From positions 143,089 to 207,088 of the forward strand of contig CAWDLE010000014.1 in assembly GCA_963803085.1 (NCBI GenBank): DNA of 64,000 bases, in the 5' to 3' direction. The first letter of the stretch is position 1, and every line of letters starts with the position of its first letter. This DNA is from JACVRW01 sp963803085. Lineage in GTDB: Bacteria; Actinomycetota; Thermoleophilia; Solirubrobacterales; Thermoleophilaceae. Positions 56,994-64,000 of the stretch are shown piece after piece. Made by a program: the position numbers and the translations under genes. The notes beneath the pieces were generated by a model that saw only the letters and a list, made by a program, of their open reading frames with translations, did not search any database and was not told the DNA's origin.

Positions 56994-57605
56994 ATGGACT
57001 GGAACGAGATCGAGCGCCTGCGTATCGACGGCTTTACGCCTGCTCGCCGCGGCTACGACCGGCGCGAGGTCGACAAGTTCCTCAGCGCCTTGTTGGACTG
57101 GCTCGAGACGGACGCGCCGCAGGACCTCGGAGGAATGGCGGTCAAGCGCAAGTTTGAGCTCGCGGGCAAGTCGACCGCGCAGATTCTGCTGACGACGGAG
57201 AACGAGTCTGAAGAGATGCTCCGCCAAACGGAGGAGGAATGCGCGGACCTGCGCGACCAGGCGGAGGCCGCGTCGCGGGAGGTGCGGCGAGCAGCGGACG
57301 AGCATGCGGCGAAGGTGCGTGAGAAGGCTGACGAGGACGCCCGCCGCACCGGCGAGGCGGCCAGCGCGAAGGCGAAGCGGCTGGTCGACGAAGGGGAGCG
57401 CCGGAGAGCGCAGATCGACGCGGCCATCGTCGAACTGGAGGCCACCCGCCATAGCGCGCTCCAGGAGCTGCAGCACCTCCAAGGCGAGCTTGGCTCGACC
57501 ATCGAAAAGCACGAGTCCGGGACGCGCTCACGCAAGCGCAACGACGGAGACGTGCCCGAGCGCACCCCGGCGACAAAGCCAGCGGAACCCATCGCCAAGT
57601 CCTAG
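56994..57605 (+). CDS. DivIVA-domain coiled-coil protein
   Basis: 203 residues: a DivIVA-like N-domain (LRIDGFTPARRGYDRREVDKFLSALLDWLETD, about 8-40), a coiled coil from about 65 to 165, and a basic Lys/Pro tail. GGGAGGGACGG upstream provides a ribosome-binding site about 11 nt before ATG 56994. Possibly a septum or pole scaffold; paralogous to the protein at 51521. Confidence 0.82.
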   Translation: MDWNEIERLRIDGFTPARRGYDRREVDKFLSALLDWLETDAPQDLGGMAVKRKFELAGKSTAQILLTTENESEEMLRQTEEECADLRDQAEAASREVRRAADEHAAKVREKADEDARRTGEAASAKAKRLVDEGERRRAQIDAAIVELEATRHSALQELQHLQGELGSTIEKHESGTRSRKRNDGDVPERTPATKPAEPIAKS

Positions 57606-57630
57606 CCGTGCGCGGGATACTGGGTGGGCG

Positions 57631-58053
57631 ATGTCGCAGGAGAACGTCGAGGTCGTGCGGCGGCTGTACTCGCTTCTCACGGACCGAGGCGCCTGGCGGC
57701 GGCGCGAGTACGACGACGTGTTCCTTGAATATTGCTCCGCCGACTACGAGCTGATTCCGCCGCCCGCCTATCCCGACGCCGCCACGTCCTACCGGGGCCT
57801 CGAAGGCGTGCACCAGTGGGAGCGATTGATCGATGAGATCTGGATCGACTGGGACTTTGAGGCTGAGCACTTCTTCGATGCGGGCGACGAGGTGGCGGTG
57901 TTCGTTCGCACATCCGGGACCGCCAGACAAAGTGGGGCGGCGGTCGAGATTTCCGCAGCTCACGTGGTGACGGTGCAGGACGGCCGAGTCACGCGGACCG
58001 AGGTTTTCCTTGATCGCCACGAAGCCCTCGACGCCGTGGAGCTGCGGGAGTAG
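57631..58053 (+). CDS. SnoaL-like (NTF2-fold) protein
   Basis: 140 residues beginning MSQENVEVVRRLYSLL, the usual start of actinobacterial SnoaL-like proteins, then LEGVHQWERLIDEIWIDWDFEAEHFFDAGDEVAVFVR and AAHVVTVQDGRVTRTEVFLDRHEALDAVEL. These NTF2-fold proteins bind or transform small hydrophobic molecules; function here unknown. ATG 57631 was chosen for the family N-terminus. Confidence 0.82.
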   Translation: MSQENVEVVRRLYSLLTDRGAWRRREYDDVFLEYCSADYELIPPPAYPDAATSYRGLEGVHQWERLIDEIWIDWDFEAEHFFDAGDEVAVFVRTSGTARQSGAAVEISAAHVVTVQDGRVTRTEVFLDRHEALDAVELRE

Positions 58054-58087
58054 CAACCTGGGTCGTGGTGGCGTCCATGCTGCTGCG

Positions 58088-58093
58088 TACGCT
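58088..58093 (+). promoter_or_regulatory. Leaderless-type -10 hexamer for dinB
   Basis: TACGCT, 7 nt before GTG 58101; decides the start in favour of 58101 over GTG 58065. Confidence 0.45.
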
Positions 58094-58100
58094 CTGGCGC

Positions 58101-59174
58101 GTGACCGTCGAGAGCCCCCGCGTCTACGCACATTTGGACATGGACGCCTTCTACGTGAGCGTGGAGCTGCAGCGGCGGCCGGAGCTGCGCGGGCTTCCGG
58201 TGGTCGTGGCCGGCAGTGGGCCTCGGGCGGTCGTCACGACCGCAAGCTACGAGGCGCGCAGGTTCGGCGTCTTCTCGGCCACGCCGGCTGAGCGGGCGCG
58301 GCGGCTGTGTCCCGACGCGATCTTCGTCACGCCTGACTTCGAGCATTACCGCGCGCGCTCACGCGACGTGATGGCCGTCCTTCGCAGCCACGTTGAGCGC
58401 GTGGAGGTGGTGGGGCTGGACGAGGCTTACCTCGACCTGACGGGGCTCGACCGCCATCGCTCGGCAGCCCGCCGTGTGAAGGATGCCGTGCGCACCGAGA
58501 CGGGGCTCACCTGCTCGCTCGGCCTCGGGCCCAACAAGCTGGTGGCGAAGGTCGCCTCAGATGCCGAGAAGCCGGACGGGTTCGTGGAGCTCACCGACGA
58601 GGAGGCGCGGATCCGCTTCGCCGAGGCCTCCCCCGGGCTCGTGCCTGGCATCGGGCCGAAGACGGTGGCCCGCCTCGGTCAGCTCGGCATCGCAACGCTG
58701 GGGCGCCTCGGCACCACCTCGGACGCCCAGCTGTCCGAGTGGTTCGGGACCCGGCTCGGCCCGCATCTCGGAGCGCTGGCCCGGTTCGAGGACGAGCGCC
58801 TCATTGAAACCGTGCGGGTGGCCAAGTCCGAATCGCGCGAGACCACCTTCGACCGCGATCTCAACGGCCTCCCCCAGCTCGAGCCGGTGCTCGAGCGGCT
58901 CACATCCGAGCTCTGCGAGACCCTCGCCCGCGCGGACCGGCGCGGTCGCACGATCGGGATCAAGGTGCGCTTTAACGACTTCACGACCGTCACCCGCGCC
59001 CGCAGCCTCGATGGGGCGGTGAACGAGGCCGAGGCGGTTGGAACCGTCGCTCTCGACCTCCTCAGGCGGCTCGATCCGGCCCGCCCGGTGCGGCTTTTGG
59101 GCGTTCGGGTGGCCGGGCTGGATGAGGAGTTGGCCCAGGCCCTGGCCGACGATCAGCTCACCCTGTCGCTCTGA
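58101..59174 (+). CDS. dinB: DNA polymerase IV (Y-family)
   Basis: 357 residues of error-prone translesion polymerase: catalytic HLDMDAFYVSVELQ (metal-binding Asp pair), SYEARRFGVFSATPAERARRL, the second acidic motif VVGLDEAYLDLTGL, the thumb HhH segment GLVPGIGPKTVARL and the little-finger domain. The N-terminus VYAHLDMDAFY fits the GTG 58101 start. No SOS box is evident in the short upstream region. It lacks the extreme C-terminal QxL[FY]-type beta-clamp motif in obvious form (ends DDQLTLSL, which could serve: QLTL). Confidence 0.93.
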   Translation: MTVESPRVYAHLDMDAFYVSVELQRRPELRGLPVVVAGSGPRAVVTTASYEARRFGVFSATPAERARRLCPDAIFVTPDFEHYRARSRDVMAVLRSHVERVEVVGLDEAYLDLTGLDRHRSAARRVKDAVRTETGLTCSLGLGPNKLVAKVASDAEKPDGFVELTDEEARIRFAEASPGLVPGIGPKTVARLGQLGIATLGRLGTTSDAQLSEWFGTRLGPHLGALARFEDERLIETVRVAKSESRETTFDRDLNGLPQLEPVLERLTSELCETLARADRRGRTIGIKVRFNDFTTVTRARSLDGAVNEAEAVGTVALDLLRRLDPARPVRLLGVRVAGLDEELAQALADDQLTLSL

Positions 59175-59176
59175 TC

Positions 59177-59182
59177 TAGTCT
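59177..59182 (+). promoter_or_regulatory. Leaderless-type -10 hexamer for the WS/DGAT gene
   Basis: TAGTCT, 6 nt before ATG 59189. Confidence 0.5.
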
Positions 59183-59188
59183 TGAGCT

Positions 59189-60619
59189 ATGTCCTCCGAT
59201 CGCCTGACAGGGCTCGACGCGTCGTTCCTCCACCTGGAGGACGGCGCCGCCCACATGCACGTGGCCGGCGTGATGATCTTCGAGGGGTCTCCCCCGCCCT
59301 ACGACGACCTGCTCGAGGCCATCGAGCGGCGCCTCGGCCTCGTGCCGCGCTACCGCCAGCGCCTCGCCTTCGTGCCGCTCGGCCAGGGCCGCCCGAAGTG
59401 GGTCGACGACCCCCATCTCAACCTGCGCTATCACGTGCGCTCGACCGCGCTCCCCGCCCCCGGGTCCGAGCAGCAGCTCAAGGACCTCGCCGGCCGCGTG
59501 TTCGCGCAGGCGCTCGACCGCGACAAGCCGCTCTGGGAGATCTGGCTCGTGGAGGGACTCGAGGGCGATCGCTTCGCGATGCTGTCGAAGACCCATCACG
59601 CGCTCGTGGACGGCATCTCCGGCGTGGACATCATGTCCGTGCTCTTCGACACCTCCCCCGACCCCGCCGCACCTACCGACACCGGGGAGCGCTGGCTGCC
59701 GCGGCCGCTCCCCTCCCCCGTGCAGCTCCTGGGTGAGGCGCTGATGGAGCGCGCCACGATTCCGGGCGAGCTGGTGCGCTCGGTCCGCTCGATCTTCCGC
59801 GGTCCGCGACGCGTGGTCGAGGGGCTGCGCGACGCCGCCGTGGGAGTCGGCGCCATGGCCTGGGCCGGGCTCAACCCCGCCCCGTCCTCGCCCTACAACA
59901 AGTCGATCGGCCCGCACCGCCGCTACACCTGGGTGCGCGCGAACCTCGCCGACATCAAGGCGATCAAGAACGAGCTCGGCGGCACCGTGAACGACGTGGT
60001 GCTGGCCACCGTGGCCGGCGCGCTCGGCAAGCACCTGCGCCGCCGCGGCCACAACACCGATGGCCTCGAGCTGAAGGCGATGGTGCCAGTGAGCGTGCGC
60101 GCGGACGTCGAGAGCGGCGCCCTTGGCAACCGCGTGGCGGCGATGATGGCGCCGCTCCCAGTCTGGTGCCAGGACGCGGTCGCACGCCTCGACATCGTCC
60201 GCGAGGAGCTGAAGGGCCTCAAGTCCGGCGGCCAGGCGGTCGGTGCCCAGGTGCTCACGGAGCTGTCCGGCTTCGCGCCCGCCACCGTGATGGGTCAGGC
60301 CTCGCGCCTGATGTCGCGCCAGCGCTTCTTCAACGTGGTCGTGACGAACGTGCCCGGCCCGCAGCAGCCGCTGTTCCTTGCAGGGCGGCGGATGATCGAC
60401 CCGTTCCCGATGGTCCCGCTGGCCAAGAACCAGGGCCTCGGCATCGCGCTGCTGTCCTACGCCGGGAGGATCAACTTCGGCCTCGTGGGCGACTACGACG
60501 TGATGTACGACCTCGACGACTTCGCGGACGACATCGAGGATTCGCTCGCCGAGCTGGCCGCGGAGGCCGGCGTCGAGCTGACCGTGGCGGCGAACCCCGC
60601 CCAGGCGGTGCGTGCGTGA
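59189..60619 (+). CDS. Wax ester synthase/diacylglycerol acyltransferase (WS/DGAT)
   Basis: 476 residues. N-terminus LTGLDASFLHLEDGAAHMHVAG, acyltransferase active site HHALVDGISGVD (HHxxxDG, about residue 136), PLWEIWLVEGLEG, and the C-terminal GTVNDVVLATVAGALG and VVTNVPGPQQPLF blocks. Makes triacylglycerol or wax esters for storage; actinobacteria often have many paralogues. The stop overlaps the deacylase start (GTGA). Confidence 0.95.
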   Translation: MSSDRLTGLDASFLHLEDGAAHMHVAGVMIFEGSPPPYDDLLEAIERRLGLVPRYRQRLAFVPLGQGRPKWVDDPHLNLRYHVRSTALPAPGSEQQLKDLAGRVFAQALDRDKPLWEIWLVEGLEGDRFAMLSKTHHALVDGISGVDIMSVLFDTSPDPAAPTDTGERWLPRPLPSPVQLLGEALMERATIPGELVRSVRSIFRGPRRVVEGLRDAAVGVGAMAWAGLNPAPSSPYNKSIGPHRRYTWVRANLADIKAIKNELGGTVNDVVLATVAGALGKHLRRRGHNTDGLELKAMVPVSVRADVESGALGNRVAAMMAPLPVWCQDAVARLDIVREELKGLKSGGQAVGAQVLTELSGFAPATVMGQASRLMSRQRFFNVVVTNVPGPQQPLFLAGRRMIDPFPMVPLAKNQGLGIALLSYAGRINFGLVGDYDVMYDLDDFADDIEDSLAELAAEAGVELTVAANPAQAVRA

Positions 60620-61068
60620 GAGACAGGCTCGCGGAATGCGCGCGCGACCTGGGGATCGAGGTGAAGGTGCAGCGGCTGGGGGCGTCAACACGCACGGTCG
60701 CCGACGCCGCGACCGCCGTCGGTTGCCAGGAGGCTGAGATCGCGAAATCGATCGTGTTCGTCGCGGACGGCGATCCGATCGTGTGCGTGGCCTCCGGGAA
60801 GCACCGCATCAACGTCGAGAAGGTGGCCGATGCACTCGACGTGGCCGAGGTCCGGCAGGCCCAGGCGGACGAGGTGCGCGCCGCCACGGGCTTCGCGATC
60901 GGCGGCGTGCCGCCCTTCGGGCACGATCTCCCGGTCCTCTTCGACGAGGCGCTCCTCAACCACAAGCGCGTCTGGGCGGCGGCCGGCGATCCGCACAGCC
61001 TCTTCTGCGTGGACCCGCACAAGCTGGCCGGCTGCGTGAGCGCCCGGATCGTCGATCTGGGCGAGTAG
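60616..61068 (+). CDS. YbaK/aminoacyl-tRNA deacylase family protein
   Basis: 150 residues of the YbaK/ProX fold: ASTRTVADAATAVGCQEAEIAKSIVFV, the catalytic-Lys segment, CVASGKHRINVEKVADAL, ATGFAIGGVPPFGHD and LPVLFDEALLNHKRVWAAAG. Family members deacylate mischarged Cys-tRNA(Pro) or Ala-tRNA(Pro); substrate specificity cannot be read here. The GTG start overlaps the WS/DGAT stop (GTGA). Confidence 0.9.
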   Translation: MRDRLAECARDLGIEVKVQRLGASTRTVADAATAVGCQEAEIAKSIVFVADGDPIVCVASGKHRINVEKVADALDVAEVRQAQADEVRAATGFAIGGVPPFGHDLPVLFDEALLNHKRVWAAAGDPHSLFCVDPHKLAGCVSARIVDLGE

Positions 61069-61075
61069 TAGCGGC

Positions 61076-61340
61076 CTACGGCTCTGCGCGCAGCTGGGGG
61101 AAGCTCGTGCCGAAGCCCGGGTACGCGCCCTGCTCCGCACAGCCTGGCCGCGCCACGTCCCGATCCTGGGTGCGGAACACGTACTGGCTGATCAGCGGCT
61201 GGAGCTCCGGTGGGGCTGCGCTGTCGGGCGGGCGACTCGCCGTTGAAACAGCCGCGGGAGTCGTAGACCGTCCTGGTCGTGAAGGGCAGCCCCCGCAGGC
61301 GCGACCGGGTGGCGGATGCCCTGATGAGGCGGTTCAGACA
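61076..61340 (-). pseudogene. 3' remnant of an unidentified secreted/enzyme gene
   Basis: Two minus-strand frames carry coherent coding sequence: RGLPFTTRTVYDSRGCFNGES, then, after a shift near 61228-61236, APPELQPLISQYVFRTQDRD continuing to a TAG at 61076-61078. Codon usage fits coding DNA and two cysteines suggest an exported protein. The 5' end is missing, cut off by the reductase gene at 61334. The family was not recognised; PLC-type or arylesterase-like enzymes cannot be confirmed. Confidence 0.4.
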
Positions 61341-61966
61341 CCCGCACGGGTGAACGTCACGTGCGTGACTCCGCTGGGCGAGGAGGTGGCCTCGACCTCG
61401 TAGTCCTGCTCGAGGCCCTCCAGTCCGTCCCAGAGCCGTACGCCTCGGCCGAGCAGGATCGGGACCACCACGGTGTGCATGTGGTCGACGAGCCCGGCAG
61501 CGAGGAAGTCGCGGATCATGGTGGCGCCGCCGCCGAGGCGTACGTCCTGGCCGTCCGCGGCCGTGCGGGCCGTCTCGAGTGCCTCGGCAGGCGAAGCGTC
61601 GACGAAGTGGAACGTCGTGCCGCCCTCCATCTCGATCGACTGGCGCGTGTGATGGGTGAGGACGAAGACCGGTGTGTGGAACGGTGGGTTGGGACCCCAC
61701 CAACCCTTCCAGTCCGAGTCCTCGTGCCATCCGGGATAGCCGAACTTCCCGGCACCCATGATCTCGGCGCCGATCCCCGACTCGTGCTGCTGGGCGAAGG
61801 CGTCGTCGACGCCGCGGCTACCGCCGGCCTGCCACATCCGGGTGGCGAACATCCACTGGTGCAGCCTTTCGCCGGCGTGGCCGAACGGTGCGTCGAGGCT
61901 CTGAGGCTCGCCGGTGCCGAAACCGTCGAGCGAGATGGAGAAGTTGTGGACGCGGGCGAGTGACAT
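61334..61966 (-). CDS. Dihydrofolate reductase/RibD C-terminal family protein
   Basis: 210 residues of the DHFR-like RibD_C fold: VHNFSISLDGFGTGEPQSLD, GAEIMGAGKFGYPGWHEDSDWKGWWG, PVFVLTHHTRQSIEMEGGTTFHFVD and the C-terminal VRLGGGATMIRDFLAAGLVDHMHTVVVPILLGRGVRLW. Typical of actinobacterial 'dihydrofolate reductase family' proteins whose substrates are unknown. ATG 61966 was chosen for a GAAGGAG ribosome-binding site 5-6 nt upstream. Confidence 0.88.
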   Translation of the reverse strand: MSLARVHNFSISLDGFGTGEPQSLDAPFGHAGERLHQWMFATRMWQAGGSRGVDDAFAQQHESGIGAEIMGAGKFGYPGWHEDSDWKGWWGPNPPFHTPVFVLTHHTRQSIEMEGGTTFHFVDASPAEALETARTAADGQDVRLGGGATMIRDFLAAGLVDHMHTVVVPILLGRGVRLWDGLEGLEQDYEVEATSSPSGVTHVTFTRAGV

Positions 61967-62185
61967 TGGTGCTCCTTCGATGCTGATACTCGGGGTCAGC
62001 CCCATTGCATGACGTCTAGTGCCAAGTCTGCCCAGATCCTGGCATCACTGGCGTGACGCTGAGCGCGCCGTTCAGGCGGCAGATTGCCGGGCAGGCTCGG
62101 CCCCCGTCCGTCTGTACAACCCCGGCCGCCGAATTCTGTACCGAGGGCGAAAGACGGCGTGACGGCTGGATTCGACTATTCGGTC

Positions 62186-63568
62186 ATGGAACCCACGCTC
62201 AATGACGCCATCCCGGCGATCGACACCATCTGGGTCATCATCGCGGCGGTGCTCGTCATGTTCATGCAGGTCGGCTTCCTCTTCCTCGAGGTCGGCTTCT
62301 CGCGGATGAAGAACGCCGGCACTGCCGTGCCGAAGATCCTCGCGAACTTCTCGATCGCGGCGCTCTGCTACTGGGCCGTCGGATTCGCCCTCGCCTTCGG
62401 CGGCACGGGCTGGTTCGCCGGTACCGAGGGCACGTTCCTCGGCACCACCGATCAGAGCGCGTTCCCGGCGATGGAGTTCTCGCAGGCGGTGGTTCCTGCC
62501 AAGTTCTTCTTCCAGTTCGTGTTCTGCGCGGTATCGCTGGCGATCGTGTGGGGTACCACCATCGAGCGCATCAAGTTCGGCGCGTACCTGATCTATGCGG
62601 TGGTCTTCAGCGCGCTGATCTACCCGATCATCAGCCACTGGATCTTCGGCGGCGGCTGGCTTCAGGCGAACTTCGGAATGCAGGACTTCGCCGGCTCCAC
62701 GGTGGTCCACCTCATCGGCGCCACCGGCGCGCTGGCGGCGCTGCTGCTGCTCGGCGCCCGCCAGGGCAAGTACGGGGACGACGGCAAGCCGAACGCCATC
62801 CCCGGCCATAACATGCCGCTCGTCGGGCTTGCCGTGCTCGTGCTGTGGTTCGGCTGGTTCGGGTTCAACGCGGGCTCCACGCTCGGCGCGATCGGCGGCC
62901 GCTTCGCCGATGTGGTGGTCGTCACGCAGCTCGCCGCCGCGGCCGGCGTGCTCGGCGCGATGCTCATGAGCTACCTCAAGATGGGCAAGTTCGACATGAG
63001 CATGACCGCCAACGGCGCGATTGCCGCGCTGGTGGCGATCACCGCTCCCTCGGGCTACGTGGAGTTCTGGGCCGCGCCACTGATCGGCTTCGCGGCTGGC
63101 GTGATCGTGGTCGCGGCGGTGCTCGCGATCGACCGGAAGCTCGACGACCCGGTCGGCGCCCTGTCGGCACACGGCATCGCCGGCATCTGGGGAACGCTCG
63201 CATGCGGTCTGTTCACGAGCCCGAGGCTTGCGGAGCTGAACGCCATCGGGGATGGCGGGCTCTTCTACACCGGCTCCTTCCACCAGCTCGGCGTCCAGGC
63301 ACTCGGCGTGGGTGCCGCGTTCGCGTCGGTATTCAGCGTGAGCTTCCTGGTCTTCTGGGTGATCAAGAAGAGCCACGGCCTGCGCGTGGCGCCCGAGGAG
63401 GAGCGCTACGGGCTCGACATCGTCGAGCACGGCATGTGGGGCTATCCGGAGGCGTTCATGCCCGTCCCGGGATCGGAGTACCGTCCGCCGGCGATGCCGA
63501 AGGGCTGGCCACCGCGGCAGCCGGCGCCGGTCACGTTGTCAGCCACCACACGAGTCCAGGAGGGCTAG
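62186..63568 (+). CDS. amt: Ammonium transporter (Amt/MEP/Rh)
   Basis: 460 residues with about eleven transmembrane helices. Signatures are VGFLFLEVGFSRMKNAGTAVPKILANFSIAALCYWAVGFALAFG and the twin pore histidines (TVVHLIGATGALAAL, about residue 176, and LSAHGIAGIWGTLACGLF, about 332), ending in a cytoplasmic tail. ATG 62186 was chosen because it directly precedes the first helix; GTG 62159 is possible. Immediately followed by a P-II gene, the classic amtB-glnK nitrogen-scavenging unit. Confidence 0.95.
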   Translation: MEPTLNDAIPAIDTIWVIIAAVLVMFMQVGFLFLEVGFSRMKNAGTAVPKILANFSIAALCYWAVGFALAFGGTGWFAGTEGTFLGTTDQSAFPAMEFSQAVVPAKFFFQFVFCAVSLAIVWGTTIERIKFGAYLIYAVVFSALIYPIISHWIFGGGWLQANFGMQDFAGSTVVHLIGATGALAALLLLGARQGKYGDDGKPNAIPGHNMPLVGLAVLVLWFGWFGFNAGSTLGAIGGRFADVVVVTQLAAAAGVLGAMLMSYLKMGKFDMSMTANGAIAALVAITAPSGYVEFWAAPLIGFAAGVIVVAAVLAIDRKLDDPVGALSAHGIAGIWGTLACGLFTSPRLAELNAIGDGGLFYTGSFHQLGVQALGVGAAFASVFSVSFLVFWVIKKSHGLRVAPEEERYGLDIVEHGMWGYPEAFMPVPGSEYRPPAMPKGWPPRQPAPVTLSATTRVQEG

Positions 63569-63574
63569 AGCGCC

Positions 63575-63943
63575 ATGAAGAAGATCGAGGCGATCATCCG
63601 CCACGAGCGACTCCAGGAGGTGCAGGACGCGCTCGACCAGCTCGGCGTCTCCGGCCTCACCGTGAGCGAGGTGGTGGGCTGCGGGCGCCAGAAGGGCTAC
63701 ACCGAGCAGTACCGCGGCGTCCAGGCGAACATTTCGCTGCTGCCGAAGATCAAGGTGGAGTCCGTGGTCCCCACGGACCTCGTCGACCGCGCGGTCGAGG
63801 CAATCGTCGAAGCGGCCCGGACGGGCAACGTCGGCGACGGGCGAGTGTTCGTCTACCCCATCGAGCAGTCCGTCCGCATCCGCACCGGCGAGAGCGGCGA
63901 GGAGAGCGTGCGCCACGAGGAGCCCGTGGGCTGGGGGCACTAG
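63575..63943 (+). CDS. glnK: Nitrogen regulatory protein P-II (GlnK-type)
   Basis: 122 residues: MKKIEAIIRHERLQEVQDAL, LTVSEVVGCGRQKGYTEQYRG with the T-loop Tyr (YTEQYRG, about residue 51) that is uridylylated or adenylylated, VESVVPTDLVDRAVEAIVEAARTG and VGDGRVFVYPIEQSVRIRTGE. It senses 2-oxoglutarate and ATP/ADP and blocks Amt when nitrogen is plentiful. Lies 6 nt after amt, so co-transcribed. Confidence 0.96.
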   Translation: MKKIEAIIRHERLQEVQDALDQLGVSGLTVSEVVGCGRQKGYTEQYRGVQANISLLPKIKVESVVPTDLVDRAVEAIVEAARTGNVGDGRVFVYPIEQSVRIRTGESGEESVRHEEPVGWGH

Positions 63944-63944
63944 C

Positions 63945-63967
63945 GAGGGCCGCCCTGGGCGGCCCTC
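63945..63967 (+). terminator. Intrinsic-type terminator after glnK
   Basis: Perfect 10-bp stem GAGGGCCGCC/GGCGGCCCTC with a CTG loop, starting 1 nt after the glnK stop. A smaller CGGCCT/AGGCCG hairpin follows at 63983-63996. Confidence 0.75.
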
Positions 63968-64000
63968 ACCATGTGCGTAACTCGGCCTAGAGGCCGCAGG

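Noticed and set aside
1..64000. tRNA, rRNA, CRISPR or prophage features
   Set aside because: No T-loop-like GGTTCGAATC motif, rRNA signature, regularly spaced repeat array or phage structural gene was found on either strand by eye.

Overview
The window is GC-rich, densely packed chromosomal DNA of an actinobacterium. Gene content and order point to class Thermoleophilia, most likely Solirubrobacterales. Supporting features are PNPase, DapB, DapA, RNase J, FtsK, a RodZ-like protein, CinA, RecA/RecX, RNase Y, MiaB, MiaA, DapF, DapL and HflX in one stretch, a MurT-GatD cell-wall amidation pair, a DUF3052 protein, an F420-type reductase, a WS/DGAT acyltransferase, and a membrane protein with Asn/Arg-rich short repeats of a kind I associate with this class. 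The lineage is inferred from content; there is no rRNA to confirm it. I found no tRNA, rRNA, CRISPR array, transposase or prophage gene.

Layout. 1-8.2 kb: pnp 3' end, M16 peptidase, dapB, an AlkZ-like winged-helix protein, a methyltransferase, DUF3052, dapA, rnj. 8.2-11.1 kb (minus): OmpR-type regulator and histidine kinase, ending in a translationally coupled, decayed membrane protein gene. 11.1-24 kb: ftsK, RodZ-like gene, cinA (frameshifted), thpR, acetyltransferase, VOC protein, recA-recX, rny, glycolipid-binding-like protein, miaB. 23.5-28.4 kb (minus): a MshEN/coiled-coil protein, a degenerate GAF-GGDEF protein and a FepB-like lipoprotein, with a diverged 1563-bp tandem duplication of the last two. 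28.4-38 kb: miaA, penicillin acylase family, TfoX-like, ArsR + SRPBCC, dapF-dapL, DUF429, SDR, hflX. 38-41 kb: animal-type haem peroxidase, an aldo/keto reductase flanked by 108-bp inverted repeats, a MazG-like protein. 41-48 kb: STAS protein, MshEN-type PilB/GspE ATPase, then a minus-strand operon of class II amidotransferase, lipid kinase, MurT, methyltransferase and GatD (frameshifted). 48-64 kb: HAD phosphatase, cyclophilin lipoprotein, CnoX-like thioredoxin, two DivIVA-domain proteins, OsmC, pdxH, a second ArsR, a lipocalin-like/SRPBCC pair, SDR, dinB, WS/DGAT, YbaK-like deacylase, and amt-glnK at the right edge.

How the genes fit together. Four genes serve the diaminopimelate/lysine pathway (dapA, dapB, dapL, dapF), and MurT-GatD, FtsK, the RodZ-like protein and the DivIVA proteins share the cell-wall/division theme. 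PNPase, RNase J and RNase Y form an RNA-turnover set. Several genes begin 6-10 nt after a TANNNT hexamer with no Shine-Dalgarno sequence, which suggests leaderless transcription. Adjacent same-strand genes often overlap as ATGA, GTGA or TTGA, and five convergent pairs share a CTAG tetramer holding both stop codons.

The most unusual observations are a DapF homologue lacking both catalytic cysteines, the diverged tandem duplication beside a MshEN protein, the inverted-repeat-flanked reductase, GGGGTCAGACCCC palindromes of which one lies in frame inside ftsK, and a methyltransferase inserted between murT and gatD. Several frameshifts may be real decay or sequencing error and need read-level checking.
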